8,573 bases of DNA, from assembly GCA_905204385.1 (NCBI GenBank), contig CAJKZL010000107.1:1-8573 (forward strand), given 5' to 3'. Below the pieces are notes generated by a model, which saw only the letters and a program-made list of their open reading frames with translations, was not told the DNA's origin and searched no databases. This document shows, one piece after another, positions 1 to 6,559 of the stretch. Position 1 is the stretch's first letter, and each line of letters opens with the position of its first letter. This stretch comes from an uncultured Odoribacter sp. Lineage in GTDB: Bacteria; Bacteroidota; Bacteroidia; Bacteroidales; Marinifilaceae. Made by a program: the position numbers and the translations under genes.

Positions 1-1
1 G

Positions 2-559
2 GAAGTGGACCGGGGAGTGAAAGAGATAGTGGTGACTTTCCTGGGACGTATCACCTATCAGAAAGGACCGGAATATTTTATCGAAGCTGCCAATAAGGTG
101 TTGAAACGCTATCCGAATGTGCGGTTTGTAATGGCCGGTAGCGGGGATATGATGAATCGGTCTATCCGCCGGGTAGCGAAACTGAAAATTGCTACAAAAT
201 TTCATTTTACGGGTTTCCTCCGGGGTCAGGATGTACTGTAAATGATTGCCTATAGCGACGTATATGTGATGCCTTCGGTCTCCGAACCTTTCGGGATTTC
301 ACCGTTGGAGGCGATGCGCTCGGGAGTTCCTACCATTATTTCTAAACAGTCGGGAGTCGCTGAAGTACTGAAACATGCCATTAAAGTGGATTTCTGGGAT
401 GTGGATGCGATGGCCGATGCAATCTATGCTTTATTGGTTTATCCGGCTTTGTCCGAGTTTGCCGCTAAATACGGATTGAGCGAGGTGAATACGCTGAAAT
501 GGGAAAATGCGGCATTTAAGCTGAAACAGATTTATGAAGAGGTGAAGGCTATGGTTTAA
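2..559 (+). pseudogene. GT4 glycosyltransferase, C-terminal part, interrupted by an in-frame stop
   Basis: This is the C-terminal Rossmann domain of a GT-B fold, family GT4 retaining glycosyltransferase, probably using a nucleotide sugar to extend alpha-glucan (inferred from the GH57 and glycogen synthase neighbours). The frame is already open at the window edge, so the gene starts upstream and its acceptor domain is missing; the GTG at position 5 is not a convincing start. Visible motifs are FLGRITYQKGPEYF (about 38-79), the strand VRFVMAGSGD, and after the break SEPFGISPLEAM, which holds the GT4 E-x7-E pair (codons 284-286 and 308-310) that contacts the donor. TAA at 239-241 splits the frame, and ATG follows directly at 242-244 in the same frame. 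Homology therefore continues across the stop, as expected for a nonsense mutation or base error rather than two genes. A caller would list two pieces, 5-241 and 242-559. The second could be reinitiated by coupling at TAAATG, although no ribosome binding site is visible. The family call is firm; functional status is unknown. Confidence 0.86.
239..241 (+). other. In-frame TAA inside the GT4 coding frame
   Basis: The codons before it read DVL and those after it read MIAYSDVYVMPSV, all in one frame with no base gained or lost. Family members usually carry one polar or charged residue between these two stretches, and TAA is one substitution from CAA (Gln), AAA (Lys) and GAA (Glu). The stop is immediately followed by ATG. 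This could be a real nonsense mutation, a base-call error, or a site of reinitiation that gives a two-chain enzyme. Confidence 0.9.
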
Positions 560-630
560 AGTTTATAGTTTAAGGTTTATAGTTTAAAGATTATAGATGA
601 GAGATTATAGATTATAGATTATAGATTGGA
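554..630 (+). repeat. Heptanucleotide tandem array, 11 units
   Basis: From 554 to 630 the sequence divides into eleven 7-bp units with no slippage. The first five alternate GTTTAAA/GTTTAAG with GTTTATA. The rest are GATTATA (589-595, 603-609, 610-616, 617-623) with the variants GATGAGA (596-602) and GATTGGA (624-630). All units begin with G, and the array passes gradually from a GTTTA to a GATTA core, which suggests stepwise duplication with drift. The first unit lies inside the GT4 gene: GTT is its last sense codon and the next three bases are its TAA stop. The array ends 46 bp before the GH57 start. On the minus strand the units read TATAATC. The function is unknown; it may change copy number by slippage and so alter spacing ahead of GH57. 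Confidence 0.9.
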
Positions 631-676
631 GAGGGACGATAGAAAAAAGAAATAATAATAAATAAAATATAACACC

Positions 677-2014
677 ATGGAGAAGAAGACATTATGCCTG
701 TATTTTCAGGTTCATCAGCCGATACGTTTGAGAAAATATCATTTTTTTGATATCGGGAAGAATGACGATTATTACGATGATTTTGCCAATCGCAGTCTGA
801 CACGTAAGATAGCCGAGCGCTGCTATTTGCCGGCCAACCGGATGATGCTGGATTTAATCAAAAGGTATGGCAAAAATTTCAAGGTGAGTTTTTCGATTAC
901 CGGTTTGGCGATCGAGCAATTTCAAATGTATGCTCCGGAAGTGATAGATAGTTTCAAAGAACTGGCTGCTACAGGGAGCGTGGAATTTCTGGCCGAGACT
1001 TATTCTCATTCACTGGCCTGCCTGGTGGATGAAAAGGAATTTAAGTTGCAGGTAAAACGGCATACCGAATTGATGAAGGAGTTGTTCGGCGTGAAGCCCG
1101 TGACTTTCCGCAATACCGAGTTGGTATATTCTGACGAGATCGGTGAAATGGTGGCCAGGATGGGATATACTACGATGCTGACCGAAGGAGCCCGGCATAT
1201 CCTGGGATGGAAAAGTCCCGATTTTGTCTACACCAATTCTATCAATCCGAAATTAAAGTTGTTGCTTAAAAATTTCCGTTTGAGCGACGATATCGCTTTC
1301 CGTTTTTCGGATCATAGCTGGGATCAATGGCCTTTAACCGCCGATAAGTATGCAAACTGGCTGAACGCTGCGGACGGGGAAATTGTCAATCTGTTCATGG
1401 ATTATGAAACTCTGGGCGAGCATCAGAGAGCTGAAACCGGTATTTTCGACTTTTTAGCCTCTATGCCGGAACAAGTTTTTCATTCTACGAATTTTGAATT
1501 TCTGACTCCTGCCGAGGCTGCCGCTAAACATCAGCCGATAGCTCCCTTGCATGTGCCCTACCCGATATCCTGGGCGGATGAGGAACGTGATTTGACGGCC
1601 TGGTTGGGTAATGAGTTGCAAAATGAGGCGTTTGAAGAGTTATATAAGACGGGAAGTAAATTGTATAATCTCAAGGATGAGAAATTGCTGATGGATTTCG
1701 ACCGTCTGCAGGCCAGCGATCATTTTTATTATATGTGTACAAAATTGTTTTCCGACGGGGCTATCCATCAATATTTTACGCCGTACGACACACCTTATGA
1801 AGCCTTCATCAATTATATGAATGTTCTGAGCGACTTTATCGTGAGGGTGAATAATGCTGTTGCAAAGGCGCAAAATAAGACGGGAAAAGCAAAAGCAGAG
1901 CCTGCGAAGGAACTTACAGGAGAAAAAATTCCGGCAACTGCAGCACAACCGGAGGAAAAAGCAAAGAGCACTGAAGCTAAAAAGAGGAGTACGACGACGA
2001 GAAAGAAAAAATAA
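677..2014 (+). CDS. Glycoside hydrolase family 57 alpha-glucan-acting enzyme (alpha-amylase type)
   Basis: This 445-residue protein belongs to GH57, retaining enzymes that hydrolyse, transfer or branch alpha-1,4-glucans. There is no signal peptide or membrane segment, so it should act on cytoplasmic glycogen or maltodextrin. Family regions are readable: HQP at 13-15, GSVEFLAETYSH at 100-111, FRNTELVY at 144-151 with E148 as likely nucleophile, FMDYETLGEH at 240-249 with D242 as likely acid/base, and SWADEERDLTAWLGN at 298-312. The catalytic domain and helical part end near residue 395. A Lys/Ala/Glu/Thr-rich tail follows (397-445; 13 Lys, 2 Arg, 6 Glu) ending in RKKK, apparently disordered. 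The ATG at 677 is chosen because the family N-terminus (TLCLYFQVHQP) begins just after it. It is preceded by an A-rich leader without a Shine-Dalgarno sequence, as usual in this phylum. It lies 117 bp after the GT4 gene with no terminator visible between, so cotranscription is plausible; a strong terminator follows. Amylase, 4-alpha-glucanotransferase and branching activity cannot be told apart here. Confidence 0.93.
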   Translation: MEKKTLCLYFQVHQPIRLRKYHFFDIGKNDDYYDDFANRSLTRKIAERCYLPANRMMLDLIKRYGKNFKVSFSITGLAIEQFQMYAPEVIDSFKELAATGSVEFLAETYSHSLACLVDEKEFKLQVKRHTELMKELFGVKPVTFRNTELVYSDEIGEMVARMGYTTMLTEGARHILGWKSPDFVYTNSINPKLKLLLKNFRLSDDIAFRFSDHSWDQWPLTADKYANWLNAADGEIVNLFMDYETLGEHQRAETGIFDFLASMPEQVFHSTNFEFLTPAEAAAKHQPIAPLHVPYPISWADEERDLTAWLGNELQNEAFEELYKTGSKLYNLKDEKLLMDFDRLQASDHFYYMCTKLFSDGAIHQYFTPYDTPYEAFINYMNVLSDFIVRVNNAVAKAQNKTGKAKAEPAKELTGEKIPATAAQPEEKAKSTEAKKRSTTTRKKK

Positions 2015-2051
2015 TTGTGGAGCATTTCGGTCAAGTTAATTTTATATAAGG

Positions 2052-2097
2052 GATTCAGGAGTACCCGTCTGGATAGGGTGCCCCTGAATCTTTTTTT
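2052..2097 (+). terminator. Intrinsic terminator after the GH57 gene
   Basis: GATTCAGG (2052-2059) pairs perfectly with CCTGAATC (2083-2090). After one A-C mismatch, 2061-2066 pairs with 2076-2081, including one G-U wobble, leaving a 9-nt loop. Seven T residues follow directly (2091-2097). It begins 37 bp after the GH57 stop. It should end the GT4-GH57 transcript and separate it from the fusion gene downstream. Confidence 0.93.
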
Positions 2098-2132
2098 AAA
2101 GTTTGGTAATCAATTTATTTGCTAAAAATAAT

Positions 2133-2140
2133 TACCTTCG
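2133..2140 (+). promoter_or_regulatory. Candidate Bacteroidota -7 promoter element for the synthase-phosphorylase gene
   Basis: TACCTTCG matches seven of eight positions of the Bacteroidota -7 consensus TAnnTTTG and is followed by CATTC. It lies 29 bp before the ATG at 2170 and downstream of the terminator, where a new promoter is needed. The -33 element (TTTG) is not at the usual 19-21 bp spacing: TTTG occurs at 2102-2105 (27 bp away) and 2118-2121 (11 bp away). The assignment therefore rests on the -7 box and position alone. A start site near 2147 would give a leader of roughly 23 nt. Confidence 0.5.
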
Positions 2141-2169
2141 CATTCTAAAAATAACAAGCTAAATAAAAT

Positions 2170-5100
2170 ATGGATAGTAATAAACTGAAAAATCCCGCTT
2201 ATCTTTTTGAAGTGAGCTGGGAGGTTTGTAATAAAGTGGGGGGTATACATACCGTAATTTCCACCAAGGCCCTCAATATGGTGAAAGAATATAGCAATAG
2301 TCATATTCTCATCGGGCCTGATGTTTGGCGGTATACTGAGCAGAATCCTGAATTTATAGATGATCAGCGTTTGTTCCGTTCCTGGAGACAAAGAGCAGCC
2401 CAGGAAGGATTGCGCATTAAAGTGGGTCGTTGGAATGTGGCCGGAGAGCCTATTGTCATTCTGGTCGATTTCAGTACTTTCATTACCCAAAAGGACGAGA
2501 TCTTCGCTTCTTTTTGGGAGAAATATAAACTGGATTCCATTAGCGGACAGTGGGATTATATCGAGCCGGCCCTTTTCGGTTATGCTGCCGGTAAGGTGAT
2601 CGAAAGTTTCGTACGCTTTAATTCTACTTTGCGCCAGCGGATCATCGCTCAGTTCCATGAATGGATGACCGGGGCGGGTTTGTTGTATCTGAAGAGTGCC
2701 ATGCCGCAGGTGGGTTGCGTATTCACTACTCATGCCACGGTGTTGGGGCGTAGTGTAGCCGGAAATAATCTGCCGCTTTACGGAGAGATGAAAAATTATG
2801 TTCCGGAGGAACTGGCTCGCCGTTTCAATGTCATCTCCAAGCAGTCTTTGGAAAAAGCGGCGGCACACAATGCCGATTGTTTTACCACCGTCAGCGATAT
2901 CACGGCTGCCGAATGCGCCCATTTTCTGGATAAAGAAGTGGATATCGTGACCCCGAATGGGTTCGAAAATGTCTTTACTCCTCAGGAAGAACAATGGGAA
3001 GTGAAGCGTAAGGCAGGACGGGAAAAATTCTTGCAAGTGGCCCAGGCTCTGCTGGGACGTCCCGTGGACGAAAATGCCCTGTTGGTAGGAATCAGTGGTC
3101 GTTATGAGTTCAAAAACAAAGGTATCGATGTGTTTATCGACGCCATGGGAAGATTGAACCGGGAGAATAACCTGGCGAAAGAAATTTTGGCTTTCATTTT
3201 AGTACCCGCCGGTCACAACGGTCCCAATAAGGAGTTGGTACATAATATGGAATTGCCCTATCAATCCGTGGACGGAGGGACACCCTATCTTACGCATTAT
3301 CTGTCGGATGAACCCAACGATCCTGTGATGAACCGGATTAAAGCCCTGAAGTTGAGGAATTCCGAAACAGACAAGGTGAAGATTTTCTTTGTGCCCAGTT
3401 ATCTGAACGGGGATGACGGAGTGTTCAATATGCCCTACTACGATTTGCTGATCGGGATGGACCTGACTGTTTTCCCGTCTTATTACGAGCCTTGGGGATA
3501 TACACCGCTGGAAAGTCTGGCTTTCAAGGTGCCTACTCTCACTACTACATTGGCGGGTTTCGGCTTATGGGTGAAAGAGCATTACAATATGAATCATCCG
3601 GGAATCGATATCATACACCGGGAAGACGGCGACAATAACAGCGTGGTGGTTGCTATCACCGAATGGGTACGGAATTATGCTGCGATCGATGCCGGGGAGA
3701 TGGAAAAAGACCGGGAAAACGCTAAGGATGTGTCCCGGATAGCTTTGTGGGATAATTTGGTAACTTATTACAAACAGGCTTATACAATTGCCCTGAATCA
3801 AGTGGACGCTCGACTCAAGGAATTGCCGATGAGCGATTTGAATCAGAATGTTTCCTTTATCGAGAAGCAGTTGACGGTCAATAATCCGAGTTGGGTGAGC
3901 GTGATGATTCACCGTTCTATTCCGGAAAAATTGCTGGCTTTGGAAGAGTTGTCCAAGAACCTCTGGTGGTGCTGGCACGAAGAGGCACGGGAATTATTCC
4001 GGATGATCGATGTGGAAAAATGGCGGGAGTGCGGGCATAATCCGATTATGCTGCTCGACTCTGTTTCCCTGAACCGGTATAAACAACTGGAAAATGATGC
4101 GGCTTTTGTAAAAAAACTGGATGAGGTATACAAGCATTTCAAGGCTTATATGGCCGGAAAAGAAAATATGTCGGGCGATGGAGTGGCCTATTTCAGCATG
4201 GAATACGGCTTGCATACTTCTTTGAAGATCTATTCCGGCGGTCTGGGTATCCTTGCGGGCGACTATCTGAAAGAAGCCAGCGATAAGGGAACAAAGATTA
4301 CTGCTGTAGGTTTGCTTTATCGTTATGGATATTTTACACAGAAATTGTCGGCTACCGGTGAGCAGGAAGCTGAGTACGAAGCTCAGGATTTTATGAAAAT
4401 CGCCGTTACGCCGGTGCGGGATGAAAACGGCAACTGGCAGTTGGTGAGTCTGGTTTTCCCCGGCCGCAATGTATATGCGCGGATTTGGAGGGTAGATGTG
4501 GGGCGTATAGAACTTTATTTGCTGGATACGGATTTCGAAGATAACCTGCCGGAGGACAGAAGCATTACGCATCATCTGTACGGTGGCGACTGGGAAAACC
4601 GTCTGAAACAGGAATTGTTGCTGGGTTGTGGCGGTATCCAGGCTTTGCGCAAGCTGGGTATAGATGCTTCTACCTATCACTGTAACGAGGGACATGCTGC
4701 CTTTACCGGGCTCGAACGCCTGAAGGAATATATCTCCGAAAAGCATCTTACTTTTTCGGAAGCCCTGGACGTGGGGCTCTCTTCTTCCTTGTTTACGACA
4801 CATACGCCGGTACCGGCCGGACACGACGCTTTCTCGGAGAATATGCTGCGCACCTATATTTCGCACTATGCCGATCGTTTGAAGATAAGCTGGGAGCAAT
4901 TGTTGGGGTTGGGTAAGATCAACGTAGCCGATCCGAACGAGAAATTTTCCATGAGTTTCCTGGCGGCTAACCTGGCTCAGGAAGTGAACGGAGTGAGTTG
5001 GTTGCATGGGGAAGTCAGCAAAGATATTTTTAAAGGCATGTGGCCGGGATATATGCCTGAGGAACTGCATATCAGCTATGTCACGAACGGTGTGCATTAT

Positions 5101-6420
5101 CCCACCTGGGCAGCACCGGAATGGAAGAAAATCGAGGAAGATTTGTTCGGAGAAGATTTTAAAGATCACCATTACGATAAGAAGTGTTTCGAGGAAATCT
5201 TCAAAGTTCCGGATGCCGTTGTGGCGGAAGTCAGGGCTAAATTGCGGAAACGGCTGATAGATCATATCAAACATCATTTGTTAACGGATGGGGTAACCGC
5301 TTCTTATTTCACTCCCCGTCAGGTGTTGCAGATACAGGAAACTCTGCGGGACGATATCCTGACTATCGGTTTCGCCCGTCGTTTCGCTACCTATAAGCGG
5401 GCTCATCTGTTGTTCCGGAACCTGGAGCGCCTGGACGAGATCGTAAATAACGAAGATCATCCCGTGCAGTTTATCTTTGCCGGAAAAGCGCATCCTGCGG
5501 ACAAAGCCGGTCAGGATCTGATCAAACGGATTGTGGAAGTTTCCAAGTACCCTCAGTTTTTGGGTAAAGTGATTTTCCTGCCTAATTATGACATGGATCT
5601 GGCGAAAAAATTGGTTCAAGGCGTGGATGTGTGGATGAATACTCCTACCAGACCCCTGGAAGCTTCCGGAACGAGTGGAGAAAAGGCAGCCATGAACGGC
5701 GTAATGCATTTCAGCGTGCTGGACGGCTGGTGGGTGGAAGGTTACAGACCGGATGCCGGATGGATGTTGCCCATGAAGCGCACCTTTGAAAATCAGGCTA
5801 TGCAGGATGAACTCGATTCGGAGATGATCTACAATATTATCGACGACGAAATTGCTCCTTGTTTCTACGATAAGGACAACAGCGGATTGTCGCCGAAATG
5901 GATCCAGACCATTAAGAATACCATCGCTTATGTAGCCTCTAATTTTACGACCAACCGGATGCTGGAAGATTATGAAAGACAAAATTATATACCGATGTCC
6001 GAGCGTTATCATAAGATGATTGCCCATAATTACGCTATGGCGACGGAGATTACGGAGTGGAAAAATAAAGTGACCCGCGAATGGAGCAATATTGAGCTGA
6101 TAGGCTTGAATTTACCCAACCGTTCCAAACAAATTATCGCTCTGGGTAAATCCTATTATGGTGAAGTGAAGCTTGAAATCGGGGAACTGGATATGAACGA
6201 GGTAGGCGTTGAGCTGGTTGCTGCCGAGCAAAAGGACGGAAAGCAGATTATCCGCGAGAAACACGATTTTACTCCTGTGTCGCAGGAGGGAAGCGTGGCC
6301 TTGTACCGCATCGACGTGACAGCCGATTCTCCCGGTTTGTTGATGCTGGCCATCCGTATTTATCCGAAAAATGAGTTACTCCCCCACCGTCAGGATTTTG
6401 CATTGGTGAAGTGGTTGTAG
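2170..6420 (+). CDS. glgP: Bifunctional fusion: GT3 glycogen synthase + GT35 alpha-glucan phosphorylase
   Basis: This 1416-residue cytoplasmic protein joins two opposing glycogen enzymes; the symbol fits only the second half. Residues 1 to about 550 are a GT3 synthase of the eukaryotic type: WEVCNKVGGIHTV (17-29), FHEWMTG (162-168), THATVLGR (187-194), DIVTPNG (258-264), SGRYEFKNKG (309-318) with the donor-binding R311/K317 equivalents, and YYEPWGYTPLE (438-448) with the E440/E448 pair. A linker of about 30 residues leads to a DUF3417-like start (LPEKL-type helix, about 582-615) and a short-form GT35 phosphorylase: YFSMEYGLH (674-682), NEGHAAF (839-845), THTPVPAGHDAF (877-888), GFARRFATYKRAH (1067-1079, phosphate-binding R/K) and EASGTSGEK (1164-1172) with K1172 as the PLP lysine. 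The frame is unbroken and both active sites look complete. The synthase half should add glucose to glycogen from a nucleotide sugar; the phosphorylase half should release glucose-1-phosphate. Its own promoter and flanking terminators suggest a single-gene transcript. Such fusions are known in Bacteroidales genomes. Which directions run in vivo is not visible from sequence. Confidence 0.95.
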   Translation: MDSNKLKNPAYLFEVSWEVCNKVGGIHTVISTKALNMVKEYSNSHILIGPDVWRYTEQNPEFIDDQRLFRSWRQRAAQEGLRIKVGRWNVAGEPIVILVDFSTFITQKDEIFASFWEKYKLDSISGQWDYIEPALFGYAAGKVIESFVRFNSTLRQRIIAQFHEWMTGAGLLYLKSAMPQVGCVFTTHATVLGRSVAGNNLPLYGEMKNYVPEELARRFNVISKQSLEKAAAHNADCFTTVSDITAAECAHFLDKEVDIVTPNGFENVFTPQEEQWEVKRKAGREKFLQVAQALLGRPVDENALLVGISGRYEFKNKGIDVFIDAMGRLNRENNLAKEILAFILVPAGHNGPNKELVHNMELPYQSVDGGTPYLTHYLSDEPNDPVMNRIKALKLRNSETDKVKIFFVPSYLNGDDGVFNMPYYDLLIGMDLTVFPSYYEPWGYTPLESLAFKVPTLTTTLAGFGLWVKEHYNMNHPGIDIIHREDGDNNSVVVAITEWVRNYAAIDAGEMEKDRENAKDVSRIALWDNLVTYYKQAYTIALNQVDARLKELPMSDLNQNVSFIEKQLTVNNPSWVSVMIHRSIPEKLLALEELSKNLWWCWHEEARELFRMIDVEKWRECGHNPIMLLDSVSLNRYKQLENDAAFVKKLDEVYKHFKAYMAGKENMSGDGVAYFSMEYGLHTSLKIYSGGLGILAGDYLKEASDKGTKITAVGLLYRYGYFTQKLSATGEQEAEYEAQDFMKIAVTPVRDENGNWQLVSLVFPGRNVYARIWRVDVGRIELYLLDTDFEDNLPEDRSITHHLYGGDWENRLKQELLLGCGGIQALRKLGIDASTYHCNEGHAAFTGLERLKEYISEKHLTFSEALDVGLSSSLFTTHTPVPAGHDAFSENMLRTYISHYADRLKISWEQLLGLGKINVADPNEKFSMSFLAANLAQEVNGVSWLHGEVSKDIFKGMWPGYMPEELHISYVTNGVHYPTWAAPEWKKIEEDLFGEDFKDHHYDKKCFEEIFKVPDAVVAEVRAKLRKRLIDHIKHHLLTDGVTASYFTPRQVLQIQETLRDDILTIGFARRFATYKRAHLLFRNLERLDEIVNNEDHPVQFIFAGKAHPADKAGQDLIKRIVEVSKYPQFLGKVIFLPNYDMDLAKKLVQGVDVWMNTPTRPLEASGTSGEKAAMNGVMHFSVLDGWWVEGYRPDAGWMLPMKRTFENQAMQDELDSEMIYNIIDDEIAPCFYDKDNSGLSPKWIQTIKNTIAYVASNFTTNRMLEDYERQNYIPMSERYHKMIAHNYAMATEITEWKNKVTREWSNIELIGLNLPNRSKQIIALGKSYYGEVKLEIGELDMNEVGVELVAAEQKDGKQIIREKHDFTPVSQEGSVALYRIDVTADSPGLLMLAIRIYPKNELLPHRQDFALVKWL

Positions 6421-6433
6421 CTGAGTGAACCGG

Positions 6434-6449
6434 AGAAGCGAAGGCTTCT
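6434..6449 (+). other. Small hairpin just after the fusion gene
   Basis: AGAAGC (6434-6439) pairs with GCTTCT (6444-6449) around a GAAG loop, 13 bp after the stop codon and 11 bp before the main terminator. It lacks a real T-run, so it is more likely an mRNA 3'-end stabiliser or a chance palindrome than a terminator. Confidence 0.4.
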
Positions 6450-6460
6450 GTTTGTCGATA

Positions 6461-6495
6461 AAGAAACCGCAGTAAATTTTTTATTGCGGTTTCTT
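6461..6495. terminator. Bidirectional terminator between convergent units
   Basis: A long hairpin pairs 6461-6476 with 6480-6495: sixteen pairs, one of them a G-U wobble in the plus-strand RNA, around a TTT loop. AAGAAACCGC and GCGGTTTCTT form the outer arms, so the descending arm is U-rich on either strand (TTTCTTCTTTG on plus, TTTCTTTATCG on minus). It sits 40 bp after the fusion-gene stop and 59 bp past the histidine kinase stop, exactly where two convergent transcripts must end. Confidence 0.85.
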
Positions 6496-6512
6496 CTTTG
6501 ATCGAGTTTGCT

Positions 6513-6559
6513 CCGGGCGGGAAGCGGCTTCTTTGCCCGGCGTCCTGAAGAGATTCAGG
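6513..6559 (-). other. Stacked inverted repeats at the 3' end of the histidine kinase transcript
   Basis: Two hairpins lie side by side. CCTGAA (6544-6549) pairs with TTCAGG (6554-6559) around four bases and covers the kinase TGA stop (6555-6557). CCGGGC (6513-6518) pairs with GCCCGG (6535-6540), with a smaller GAAG/CTTC stem inside. Neither is followed by a T-run on the minus strand, so neither looks like an intrinsic terminator alone. They may shield the mRNA end upstream of the shared terminator. Confidence 0.5.

Noticed and set aside
239..241. Stop-codon reassignment or programmed readthrough at TAA
   Set aside because: GH57 and the response regulator end normally on TAA, so reassignment is excluded. 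No structured readthrough signal is evident and the next codon is ATG.
589..630. TATAAT-like -10 boxes on the minus strand within the heptamer array
   Set aside because: They follow from the repeat unit itself. Bacteroidota housekeeping promoters use TAnnTTTG, and no minus-strand gene lies leftward of the array.
554..630. CRISPR-like array
   Set aside because: The units are 7 bp, contiguous, without spacers, and no cas gene is present.
1854..2039. Arg/Lys-rich plus-strand frame overlapping the GH57 tail
   Set aside because: It is a frame-shifted reading of the A-rich tail and is open only because of low-complexity sequence.
2122..3036. Minus-strand open frame (304 codons) at the start of the fusion gene
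   Set aside because: It is antisense to the GT3 motifs, runs into the promoter region, and shows no family motif.
3994..5277. Long minus-strand open frame (427 codons) opposite the fusion gene
   Set aside because: It is fully antisense to well-conserved GT3/GT35 coding sequence. Its translation is rich in His, Gln, Phe and Ile with no recognisable domain, typical of a shadow frame created by codon bias.
5281..6027. Minus-strand open frame (248 codons) opposite the phosphorylase C-terminus
   Set aside because: It is antisense to the PLP-site region and has no domain-like pattern.
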